Of a DNA stretch of 63,600 bases, positions 25,501-35,191 are shown in pieces. The notes below the pieces were generated by a model. That model did not search any database. It had not been told where the DNA came from and was given only the letters and a program-made list of their open reading frames with translations. The translations under genes were made by a program, and so were the position numbers. The DNA is from Seminavis robusta. Taxonomy: Eukaryota; Bacillariophyta; Bacillariophyceae; Naviculales; Naviculaceae. How positions within the stretch are numbered: position 1 is the stretch's first letter; each line of letters starts with the position of its first letter. Location of the stretch: NCBI GenBank assembly GCA_903772945.1, contig CAICTM010000489.1:1-63600 (forward strand), given 5' to 3'.

Positions 25501-27099
25501 GAGACTTGTTTGTGTTGTTATTATTGTGGAGTTGGCTTCATTTTCTCTTTCGTCATTGGTAGAAGCGTCCAAATTCCGTCCTGCTTTGATGAGTGCCATT
25601 GTCGCTTCCGCGGCATATTTCCACCAACCACGTGGATTGTCGATTGCGTTTGTGTCAGGCCGAAGACCAGCAAGACGCTTGAGTGTTTTATCCGATAGTA
25701 TGCCCTTCTTTGCGTGAACCCAAACATCGAGTGACTTTCTGATATATCCAATATCTTCGAGTGTTTGTCTCGAGATGGAAAACAAGGTTGGAGGCATTGT
25801 GATGTTGACCGAGGATGGTTTGGCAGTCAAGGATACGGATGGTTTCCTGGCGTGGGAAGGAGCCAGAGACCCAGTATCGTCTGTGGTTGGAGGCGCCTCA
25901 GTTGGTAGCGAAACGACATCGAACTGCACGGACGGAGACGTTGGATCCAACAGATACGTATGCGGACGGCTGTAGTGAACCCCGTCAAGAAAGGATTCAT
26001 CATCGATGGAGTTTCCTCCGTTTAAAACCGAAAATGCCGAGTTGACGTATTGTCGCCTCAGACGTTTTGTGCTTGCAGGATTTCCTTCTTTGGCGGCTGT
26101 TTGTTCAGATACCAGGGTGCATCCATTGGAGTCCCAGTAGATTGCCACCTTTACAGCCGAGGCCACAGTGGTTGTCACTTCCAACATGCTTTCTTTCTCT
26201 TTTTCTTCTTGGTCGCCAACATCATCATGCTGAATTGGATCACCCGATAATGAAGATTGCATTGACGTTTCACCGTCATTGGCCGATGTAAGATCGGTTT
26301 GCGTTGCTTCCAATCCGCTGCCAGAACTGCTATTGGCAATTTCAGGTGGTCTTTCCTCCTTTCCCGATCTATTGGTAACATTGAATTCTCGTAGAGTGAT
26401 TCCAATTGCAAATGGCTTTCGGTAGCGTCTCCGTCTAGTTGTTTTTGATTCAGCGTTGTTCCACACAAATCCCATGGAGTGTCCAGGATCCTCGTATCGA
26501 ATGTGAATGTTTTTCGACGTGATTGATATTTTGGAAAGGAGGCTCGAGATCCAATCTTGAACCCATTTCCATCGTGATGTCTTTTGCGAGGAGAGAGCCA
26601 CTCTGGACAGTAACTGTGCGTCGATCATTTCTTGCACAATCCGTTCTTTTCGTTCTCTCATTTTTTCAGTGGTTTCCACGGAATTGTCGTCATTTTCGTT
26701 GGTTGTTGCTTCATCCGAGGCATTTTGAGTTTTTCGTCGTGGTGTAAGCAGAATATTGACGTCGCTAAGGACAATGGAGACGCACTTTCCATTCTCCAAT
26801 GACGGATCTTGTGGTTCTTTGTGAGATCCGGTAGCATTGCTTTTGGTTGTTTTTCGGCTCCACAACTGAGAACCCACCAAGGACCAAGGAACTTGCAGCT
26901 CTAGTCTCCCTACTCTTCCAAAGGCCACTTCGAGTGGACAGTGAGCCACAAACGAGTCAAGTGCGTCCGGTCGAAGAAAGACGTCCTCCAACACGAGACT
27001 TCCATTCCACGCTGAGAGACTGAGCTTGGAGGGATCCACATCCTCCAGCAAATGCCCAAATTGCTTCGTCAGAACATCCGTCAAGTAGCGCTCAAACAT
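10516..27099 (-). CDS. VPS13: Giant VPS13-family lipid-transfer protein with PDZ-like inserts
   Basis: Three exons on the minus strand: 27099-18170 (8930 bp), 18085-14663 and 14587-10516; introns of 84 and 75 bp with GTAAGT/GTGAGT donors. Splicing gives one frame of about 5474 aa. Residues 1 to about 110 are the chorein domain (MFERYLTDVLTKQFGHLLED, ...LSLSAWNGSLVLEDVFLRPD). A long beta-rich groove follows, the bridge-type lipid channel of the family. A VAB/SHR-binding-like region sits around residues 3750-4100 and a VPS13 C-terminal region around 5150-5360 (PVKGLKKSI, GLGKGLLGLLVKPMIGISDA), followed by a PH-like end. Around residues 3160-3235 a PDZ-like fold is inserted (YLGLGLRKEDGCIVVD, VGDILVRID), with a second, weaker one at about 3275-3380. 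VPS13 proteins move phospholipids at organelle contact sites. This one is much longer than the yeast or human proteins. Confidence 0.92.
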
Positions 27100-28306
27100 T
27101 CTAGCTAGAGAGAAGTCACTACTCAGTCTCTCAGTCAGCTGCCTCTCGCTAGTTAGCTACTGGTACCGAGAGAGATAGTTATATATATTACAAGATGTTG
27201 TTCATGTAGATGGATTAGCATTGTGGTGCTCTAGCTAGAGCCACCGTACTACTAGCTAGTAGTAGATCTTCTTGATGTCACGCGTTGGATGTCCGTTCCG
27301 GACTCCAAAAATGCAGCAAGGCTGTAAGAGGTTGTGTGGGTGGAGGTCTGAGAACCCGAAAAATCATCCAACCTTACGTACGGTACAGTAGACTGTCTAC
27401 TACATGTATAATAGCTAGCTAGCTACCGGTAGAGTACCTGCCCTAATTTCCTCTTCAGAAAGTTATACGGTACGGAGCTGCATACAGCACAGTACTGCAC
27501 TATTTGCAAGCTACCGGTACGGTAGTGTGCCGAAGAGTGCATTTCAATCATTCAAACAAAAGACTTACTTGGTGCTCTTGATTTGTAACGACGCCTTGCC
27601 ACCACTCTCAATGCTGGTAAGACGCAATGATCCTACCGTACTCCGAAAGGATGTTCTGCATTGAGAAAGGGCTACCCATTGATTTAGTTGTCCGAAGGCC
27701 GCACACTGAATGATGCCTCCGTGGACCCCGCAGACTCCATCATCACTTGGGCCCTCACCAACCATCCCGCCGAACCCGGTTTCAACTTTTGCCTTGTCCT
27801 CTTCTCGCTCCTTAGAATTGGTACTACCGTTCTAACTAAGTACTCCACCATGCACCAGCAGGCCCACGTTGTACATAATGGGTGCTGTGGGTATGTCATA
27901 GCACTACGGTATGCTATCTAAAAGAGCTGGAATCTAGATAGCTATCGGTACTAGCTAGTACCTACCAACCAGCGCCCCCCATCTATTCGCAATATTGAAA
28001 GCCCTACCAGCTCCACGTGGAAGATGACACCGAGCGATGTGTATTCCCACAGCTGTTTAGTGTTGGTGTCAACTCTGTGATGCATCGGATCCTCCAGTGA
28101 TGCCGACGATGTTGGAAGATTCGATTCGATTCGCTTCCGTTTGATAGCTGGTTTTGTAGAGAGACAGATTTCAGACTAGCTACTAGCTAGGATTGACTTC
28201 CAGCTGGCTATTGGCACTTGGATCTTCGCGATTGGAGTGTGACGGGTGTGATTGCACATTATCATTTCTGTAGCAGAGAGAACAACCTAAGCTATCTGAC
28301 ATCGCC
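27100..28306. other. Divergent intergenic region rich in palindromic words
   Basis: 1.2 kb between the starts of the VPS13 gene (minus) and the phosphate carrier gene (plus). No convincing coding sequence: open frames at 27565-27921 on both strands overlap each other and match no family. Many CTAGCTAG, ACCGGTA and GTACGGTAC words occur, for example at 27403-27440 and 27470-27530. It presumably holds both promoters. Confidence 0.45.
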
Positions 28307-29897
28307 ATGAGAATCCTTTCATCTTTGACATGTACGCTGGCGTTGGTCGGGGCTCCCGAAATTGCCCACGGGTCAGCAGCCACAAGTGCTGCCCTGAATT
28401 CACTCAAGTCAATTGACTATCGCTATTTTGTGGCTGGAGGAACGTGTGCAGCGTTCAGTCATGGAGTTACTTGCCCTATTGGTAGGTACAACTGCAGATA
28501 GATTCGAGTGGTTGGTTTACAACTAAAGATTGAGACTGCGCAAAACTGTCTCTGCATGACAGCCCAGATTCTCTAACAAAATGAAGTTCTTTTTGTGCCC
28601 TTCACACCTCTCTGACCATAGATGTTATCAAGGTGAGATCGGCAAGCCACTGAAGCCAGCTTTTTGTTGTAAACCATTCGTCTTCCTCAACTTTTTCTTG
28701 TTGGTTGCATGCTACCGGTATCATCAGACACGTATACAGGCTGAGCCAAAAGTAGGTACCATTGACAAATAATTATCATGACAATATCTTTGGTTCTGAT
28801 ACATTTGGTTTCTCATCAGTCAACTTTTGTTTGTCATTGAAAGGTGTATGATAAGGGTCTTGTGGATGCGACTCTCAAGATTTGCAAATCAGATGGCCCA
28901 CAGGTCCTCCTGGCTGGATTGGGTCCAACAGTTGCAGGTATGTCTTTTTAAAAGAGTGAACTGCTCTGGAGCATTTCAGCAGGAGCTGAGTATTGACTCA
29001 CTGAGGTTCTTCATAATTAATTGCAGGCTATGGGATCGAGGGAGCCATGAAGGTAAGGCGTTTTAGTTGATTTTTTGTCAATCTGGTGTATCTTGAACTT
29101 GTTAAATTCTCCCTGTTTCTGCATGTATCCGCTTGGCAGTTTGGAGTGTACGAAGTCATGAAGCCAATATTTTCATCTCTTCTTGGTGGCGTCGACAATC
29201 CCAACGTCAAAGGAGTTGCCTTCCTGTTGGCATCCATAGTTGCTGGCGCTGTTGCAGCTGTGCTCTTGTGCCCAATGGAGAGTACCAGGATTCGAATTGT
29301 CACGGACAAGGACTACGCCGACAAAGGGCTTTTGACTGGATTGCCAAAGCTGATCAAAGAGGAGGGACTCTTGTCCACGTTTTCTGGTATTTGGGCCATG
29401 TTGGCAAAGCAGGTACGTTCTGTCCCAATGGACGCAACTAGCGATAGCAAGCATCCATGCAATACACACATTATCATTCATGCTCTTGGATCCATTTGCA
29501 GGTCCCCTATACATTTGGAAAGCAGGTGTCATTCGACGTCTTTGCCGGAGTGTTCTACTCCCTGATACACAACTATGGCGACAATTTGGCCTTCCTCACA
29601 GACAACAAAAAGATCATTGTCAGTGTTTGCGCAGCTTTTGTGGCATCCCTGTTTGCCTGCATCTTCTCTCAACCTGGCGATATGATTCTTACGGAGACAT
29701 ACAGAAAGGTCGAACCAGGCAAACAGCTCTCATTTGGTCAAGTAGTCAGCAAGATCAACTCACAAGGCGGTGTTCCAGCCTTCTTCACCGGAACCGGGGC
29801 TCGAATCGTTCATGTTGGGCTCATCATTACCAGCCAACTCGTCATCTATGACATTGTGAAGCAACTCTTGGGTCTACCTGCTACGGGATCACACTAG
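28307..29897 (+). CDS. Mitochondrial-type phosphate carrier (SLC25A3-like)
   Basis: Seven exons: 28307-28481, 28622-28632 (11 bp), 28728-28751 (24 bp), 28844-28937, 29027-29052 (26 bp), 29140-29412 and 29502-29897. All introns are GT-AG and the frame closes exactly (332 aa). Three mitochondrial-carrier repeats are present: signature PIDVIKTRIQAEPK, created only by joining exons 1-3, then CPMESTRIR and QPGDMILTETY. The order and the motifs GIEGAMKFGVYEV and QVPYTFGKQVSFD fit the phosphate/proton symporter of the inner membrane rather than the ADP/ATP carrier. Unusually, the protein starts with a hydrophobic leader (MRILSSLTCTLALVGAPEIA) that looks like an ER signal peptide, so a plastid-envelope location is possible. 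Confidence 0.9.
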
Positions 29898-30157
29898 ACG
29901 ACAATCAGAAAAGCAGCGTTGCTCGAGTCACGCTACACCTCCCGTCAGCAACTGAATGCGGCTTCTGCGGTTGTCGTGGGTCGATTCATCAACCCCCGGA
30001 GCAATAATTAGTGCTCTTTTGTACCAACACAAGCCTTTCCTCTCCACACCAGACAGACACCTAGCTAGCTAGCAGCGAGGTCGGACTGTCTTCTTGAGAT
30101 TAATCATGCCCTGAGACTCTAACGTGAAGACTAGAATTCCATTGTAGTTGCCCACTT

Positions 30158-32041
30158 TTAAACAGTTTCTTCCTTCATCATTTCCACATAAGGACTGACA
30201 GTGTTAACAATGCAGTTGCCTTCAAAGAAGCACTTGTGCAGCTCTTGGACAGCAGTATCGAGCTGGTCATCTCTCAGGATAAATGAAATGTTCACCTTGG
30301 AAGCCCCTTGACTCATCATTTTGACTGAGATGCCAAGCTCGGCGAAAACCTGGAAGACCGTAGCCAGCACCTCAGAACTACGTTTCACATCGGCAATCAA
30401 GGTCAAGATGGACCTTCTCTCCGTCAGTGTCACGTCGGCATATGGTGACATGTCCTTGACTAGTTCTCGGATCGAGTCCATTTTCTGTTTCTTGTCCAAT
30501 GTGAGTGATACTGATACCTCTGAACTTGCCAGAACATCGACGGACAACTTGTGCTTTTCAAAGTCTCCAAATACGCGTGCGAGGAATCCATAAGCGCCCA
30601 ACATTTTGGTAGAGTAAATGTCAAGAACCTTGACGTCCCGTTTGAATGTCAACGCGGTCACGAGGTTTGTTGCCGTTTTGGCATTTGAGATGATTGTTCC
30701 TTCTGCACTAGGATTGTATGAATTCTTGACTCTAACGGGAACGTTGCTTTGCATGGCTGGTTGCATGGCGATGGGATGCAATACGCTTTTGTTTGAAAGA
30801 AAAGCCAAAAGTCAGACTTGGAAATTGCACAGCCCAATACCGGTAGCTGTCAAAGAATGTGTTTTGCTTACCTGGCACCAAAGTAGCTCAGTTCACTCGC
30901 TTTTGGGTTTTGTAGTTGGAGCGGTCAGCAGATATGTCAGTCAAAATAAATCACTTTGTGATCTTCTGTTTCTCTCTTTGCCACTTACCTTCTTGAAAAG
31001 TGACGTGTTTGACGGGAACTGCTGCTTTGACAAGCCTCGGATCTGTACTAAGGATCCCATCGACATCTTTCCAGCATTGAATCTCATCAAGATCCATGGC
31101 AGCACCAATTTGCGTTGCGGTCAGGTCAGATCCTCCACGGCCCAGAGTGGTGATTTTTGCTTCAGGACTGTGTCCAATAAAACCAGTCACAACAGCCACG
31201 ACATTGGGGTCAAGACTTTCAAATGCTCTTCGGACCAGTCCGCTGGATTCGGGCAGTAGTTTGGCATCACCAAAGTCACTGTCTGTGACAATTCCCACAT
31301 CCCACGCATCAAAGGCTTTGGCTGGGACTCCAATTTGATTCAACCTTTCCGCCATGATTCTAACGCTGCATCGTTCCCCATAGCTCACTAGTTGGTCCAG
31401 CGACTTCGGAGAGAGTTCTTGGATGAGTGATACCCCAGTGAGCATATTTTCACATTCCTTGAGCAATGCGTTGACTTCTTCTCTGGTGCTATCTGATATC
31501 TTGAATTCATCCATTGTTTGCATGTGCAGTTCCCGAGTTGCATCGAGACAGACTTTGCCGTCTTTTTATGGAATAAGTAAGTCATTAGTTCGGGTGGAAA
31601 ACTTCGATGTTAGTTTGTCGTACTCAAGGCAATCAATGTATCATACCCACTGACAAACAAATGTGATTGCATTCTGTGCTTACCGAGAGCAAAGTCTCCA
31701 GCAGCCAACAAGGCATTGGTAGTTTTTCCCATGGCAGAACAAACAACGGCTCTGGGTCTGTACCCTTCTTGGATTTGATCTTTGATGAGGTTGGCTACAT
31801 GATCCACACGGGTAGCATCAGCCAAGGAGCTTCCTCCAAATTTCATGACCACCTCTGTGACCCCCTCATCCTTGGTATTGCGAGAACCATGGATCCCTTC
31901 TCGATAATCTTCGACCTCATGGTGTGTTTGATAAAGATGTGTATGCGACCGAGGGTTTCTGGTCGGACCAAACAAAAATGCGTCGGAAGTTCCAATGAAG
32001 GATAGGAAGAGAGTACTAGTAGCGGAAACAAAGTGCCTCAT
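30158..32041 (-). CDS. Aspartate kinase, monofunctional, plastid-targeted
   Basis: Phosphorylates aspartate, the first step towards lysine, threonine and methionine. Four exons on the minus strand: 32041-31684, 31561-30989, 30899-30872 (28 bp) and 30785-30158; every junction keeps frame (528 aa). The leader is a signal peptide ending in TSDAFLFGP, an ASAFAP-like plastid motif. The kinase domain begins VVMKFGGSSLADATRV and contains GRGGSDLTATQIGAAM, CWKDVDGILSTDPRLV and ASELSYFGA-S-VLHPIAM (built across exons 2-4). Two ACT domains follow (VLDIYSTKMLGAYGFLARVF; ILTLIADVKRSSEVLATVF), which implies allosteric feedback by an end product. There is no homoserine dehydrogenase domain. The GA-S-VLHP Ser replaces the usual Lys or Arg at a splice junction. 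Confidence 0.95.
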
Positions 32042-32632
32042 GGTGTTGTTTTGGAAAAGTAAATCAAACTATGATGTTCCAAAAGGATGGAGTGGTCTTA
32101 TGGACAGAACAAGAGCAAAGCATTGGCAGAAGAACTTCCTTGTCTTGGCACTTGGCATCCAGAAGCAACAAAAACGGCGGAACCCAAACCAAGATCTTCC
32201 GAGCAACAGGGACCACCCGTCGACGAGCTTCGGGGTTCTGGGTTCGCAACCAAGAACTTTGGAATTCAAACGAAAGTTCTTCGAATAAGGGACTGAATGA
32301 TCCTGTAGAAAAACGTCCCGGCAAATTGAAAATCCAATGGCGCGCGCGATCGCAAGAATTCTTGGAGGCGCAGCCGACACGATTCGTCGCGAGAGCGCGA
32401 GCCAGCGGATTTTAGGCTGAGATCGTGGAGATCGTGGATCCAGTCGAGGCTGGAGGATTTTTGCACGAGGGCGAAGCCCAAGGGCAAAAATCCGACAGCC
32501 GAGACATCAGATCAAGATCAAAGCCGTCAATGAGGCGGGAGGTCTTTGTCTGTAATCTACTCGACAAAAGCCCGAGTAAATAAGCCCTACTGTTAGAGAG
32601 TACAGGAGTACTAGTAGTCACTGGTAGTCACC
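32042..32632. other. Upstream flank of the recombinase frame, GC-rich with a hairpin
   Basis: 591 bp between the aspartate kinase start (minus) and the recombinase frame. Bases about 32330-32420 are rich in GCGCGCGATCGC-type words. A stem-loop with 10-bp perfect arms (32455-32464 and 32484-32493, GGATTTTTGC) lies 140 bp before the frame. The interval may be partly element 5' sequence, since base composition changes near 32330, but no terminal repeat was found. Confidence 0.35.
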
Positions 32633-33160
32633 ATGTCTTCCGCGTCGTCCGCCCAAGAAATGGCAGAAGAAGTGACAGAGGATCGCGGTAACCCACTTGC
32701 CGACAATGACTTCACGCTTCCACCCGTAGACACCAGTAGCAGCAGTAGCGAGGATGAGGATGAGGATGAGGAAGAAGCCGAAGTCACGTTCCAAGCAGAA
32801 GAGGAAGAAGCCGCAGTCACAGTCCAAGCCGAAGAGGAAGAGGAAGAGGAATCGGAAGATGGCCACCTGTATGAGGACGAACCCCGTCGTCCTGTCATGA
32901 CTCAAGGAACCAGTGTGGTTGTGGAAAATCTTCTTGCCTTTCGGTCCAACATTGACTTTGGTCCCCCCGCACCAGCTCCAGCCAGAGTCTCATTGTCTCC
33001 CCAAAATCCAACTCCAACACAAGAAAATCCACCCAAAAATGCTGCTGAAATTGCCAGTGCTCTTGGTGTTGGTCGAGATTTTACCACCTTGGACTTGACA
33101 GAGAAAGAACAAAAGCTTCTAGAAGAGTGCAAGGACCAAGGAAGACGCGGCAGAAAGTAG
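32633..33160 (+). CDS. Acidic N-terminal segment of the recombinase frame (ends at internal TAG)
   Basis: 175 aa. Ser/Glu/Asp tracts at about residues 35-78 are followed by a Pro-rich linker (PPAPAPARVSLSPQNPTPTQ) and a charged helix (DLTEKEQKLLEECKDQGRRG). It is in the same frame as the recombinase that follows; the only barrier is TAG at 33158-33160, after which the frame continues at once with a matching charged helix (EKKCESLQKRFFETIREHGG). It is therefore either the N-terminal part of one broken protein, or a separate short protein made by the same element. No known domain was recognised. Confidence 0.5.
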   Translation: MSSASSAQEMAEEVTEDRGNPLADNDFTLPPVDTSSSSSEDEDEDEEEAEVTFQAEEEEAAVTVQAEEEEEEESEDGHLYEDEPRRPVMTQGTSVVVENLLAFRSNIDFGPPAPAPARVSLSPQNPTPTQENPPKNAAEIASALGVGRDFTTLDLTEKEQKLLEECKDQGRRGRK

Positions 33161-35191
33161 GAGAAGAAATGTGAGAGCCTTCAAAAGCGATTCTTCGAGA
33201 CAATCCGCGAGCATGGAGGATCCGTCTTGAGCAGTCTTCTTGAGATTGTTCCCGTCGATTACGACCACGGCCACTCAACCAATTATGCTTTCTTCAACGT
33301 GGTATGCGGAGAAAAAGATCGCAACAAACATAAAATCCTCAACTATTGTGCCATCTTGTGCGGAATGAAATGGTTGTGCTTGTCCGGTACCAACAAAGGC
33401 AAGCCTCTCTCCCCCACCGTCTTCACACAATACATTAACAATGTATTCACCGAGTGGAGAACCATGACGCACAACAAATTTCAGTACACCTTCAAGGAGG
33501 ATTTCAACGCCAAAGGAGATTTCCATGGAGTCATGATTCAGTTTTGGGCGGAAATCCGCAAGACGGATCCAACATTTGGGATTCGCAGTCATCATTCGGA
33601 GATTGATTGGGAAGCGGACAAGAAAATCCGCGAAGCTGTCAAAGACGGAGGACTTCAACCGTGGACGAATCCAAAAGATCTTCAACGTGTCTGTGTGTTC
33701 CACCTTGGCCGATCTTTTCTTCTTCGAGGAGGTAAGGAAATGTCGAGTCTCATGATGCAGGATACGTATTCTGGGATGTACACTCGCGAAATGGGTGACC
33801 TGGCTGGTTGTATGCATTTGGCAATCCGACTTCCCGAAGACAAAACCAATCGACTGAATTTCTACAATTCCAATGCTCTTTCGGACAAAGATCGCTGGTT
33901 GGAAATCGTCGAGAATCCACGAGATCCGCTGTGTGCTTTCAAGTGTTTCGACTTTTATCTGTCGAAGTGTCATCCAGAAGCCGAGAAATTCTTCGCCAAG
34001 GTGGCCTCAGAAGGGCAGAAGAAGGAATACAAGAAATATTTCACCAAACACAAAGTGCACTTGAACCGGTACAAGGATCGTGACATTTGGTTCCAACCGT
34101 CGGGTGATACCGCTCAATACAATCTTGGCCACAATACCGTATCCAAGATGGCCAAGGAACTTGGCACAATCATTGGTGTCGCGAATCTTGAGAAGTTCAC
34201 GAATCATGGTCTTCGTGCCTATGGAATCACCAAGATGCATCAAGCTCGGGTTCCGATGGCTGCTCGATTGAAATTCGCCCGTCACAAGTGCGAACAGAGT
34301 CAGATTCCTTATGCCCGTCTCGTAGATGAAGGTCGATCGACTGCTCTCAAGGCACTGATGTGCTCTGATAAGGACTTGGCCGTGGAATCTGATGATGAAG
34401 ACGGAAATCCACGTCCTCCTAGACCTGCTTCAGAGGAAGAATCCGATGATGGCGGCGGTAAGCCCCGCGCAAAGCGAGTCTCCAAGCGCCAAGCGCAAAA
34501 AGAAAAGGATGCGTCTTGGAAAAAGTCGAGCAAGTCCAAGAAGAATGCGTCTGCCAAGAAGAAATCAGTACCCGAGGAGATCTTGACTCCACCATCGGAA
34601 GATGAAGAAGAGACGTCCTTGTTGACCGAAGATCCATCCGTCCTTCCCGATGACAAGGTGTTGAAGAAGATGACGAAGAAGCAATTGCTCGAGCTTGTCC
34701 AGGCTCAGGCGCAAGCGGTTGCAACACAGGGAATGATGTCGGGGACCGCAAGTGTCGCATCCGCCCCTGCTGGAATTGGTGGCGCCATGGTTTCCGTGGC
34801 AGGATCTCATCAATCGGTCGCAACAGCTCCAGTGGCTCCGGTTGCGGTGGCACCGGGTGCGAGTGTTCCAGTTGCGGCAAATCAAACGTTCAATCAGCCA
34901 GCAGCAGTAGCTCCACTGGTGCCCATGCAAATGCAACAGCCGCCTCAATACTCGATTCCAATGCCGATGGGGTGGAGTCAAATGGCTGCGATGCAGCAGC
35001 AAGCCGCCATGATGCAAGGTTTGATGATGCAACAACAATTTGTGTATCCATCAGCTCCCCAGATGCAACCCGCTCCGCAGCAGCAGTATGTTCCTCAGCA
35101 GTCCCAGATGTGGTTTCGAGATGCAAATGGGAACTTCTTTCCGGCCAATCAGAATGGACCGAATGGACCGAACGGCCCTCATCTTGGATGA
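33161..35191 (+). CDS. Tyrosine recombinase (Crypton-like), C-terminal segment after the internal stop
   Basis: Open from 33161 to the stop at 35191 (676 codons); no ATG lies close to the beginning, so independent translation would start inside the domain. Catalytic features: the first Arg in FLLRGGKEMSSLMMQD, the HxxR box in FTNHGLRAYG, and the His...Tyr pair in RHKCEQSQIPYARL. This is the R...HxxR...H...Y set of tyrosine recombinases with Crypton-type spacing. A DNA-binding helical region precedes it (about 33240-33660). After the catalytic domain come a Lys/Ser-rich basic stretch and a Gln/Met/Pro-rich low-complexity tail. The enzyme would cut and rejoin DNA through a 3'-phosphotyrosine link. 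The catalytic residues look intact, so the copy may be recent. Confidence 0.7.
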   Translation, partial: EKKCESLQKRFFETIREHGGSVLSSLLEIVPVDYDHGHSTNYAFFNVVCGEKDRNKHKILNYCAILCGMKWLCLSGTNKGKPLSPTVFTQYINNVFTEWRTMTHNKFQYTFKEDFNAKGDFHGVMIQFWAEIRKTDPTFGIRSHHSEIDWEADKKIREAVKDGGLQPWTNPKDLQRVCVFHLGRSFLLRGGKEMSSLMMQDTYSGMYTREMGDLAGCMHLAIRLPEDKTNRLNFYNSNALSDKDRWLEIVENPRDPLCAFKCFDFYLSKCHPEAEKFFAKVASEGQKKEYKKYFTKHKVHLNRYKDRDIWFQPSGDTAQYNLGHNTVSKMAKELGTIIGVANLEKFTNHGLRAYGITKMHQARVPMAARLKFARHKCEQSQIPYARLVDEGRSTALKALMCSDKDLAVESDDEDGNPRPPRPASEEESDDGGGKPRAKRVSKRQAQKEKDASWKKSSKSKKNASAKKKSVPEEILTPPSEDEEETSLLTEDPSVLPDDKVLKKMTKKQLLELVQAQAQAVATQGMMSGTASVASAPAGIGGAMVSVAGSHQSVATAPVAPVAVAPGASVPVAANQTFNQPAAVAPLVPMQMQQPPQYSIPMPMGWSQMAAMQQQAAMMQGLMMQQQFVYPSAPQMQPAPQQQYVPQQSQMWFRDANGNFFPANQNGPNGPNGPHLG

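Larger units (their letters stand above)
32633..35191 (+). mobile_element. Crypton-like tyrosine-recombinase element, core
   Basis: A single reading frame of 853 codons, interrupted once by TAG at 33158-33160, encodes an acidic N-terminal region, a tyrosine recombinase and a Gln/Pro/Met-rich tail. Cryptons are DNA transposons that carry only a tyrosine recombinase and lack terminal inverted repeats; stramenopile members are known. The element limits cannot be set from one copy: the flanks at 32042-32632 and 35192-36403 may belong to it. Comparison with other copies or an empty site would define the ends. Confidence 0.65.
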
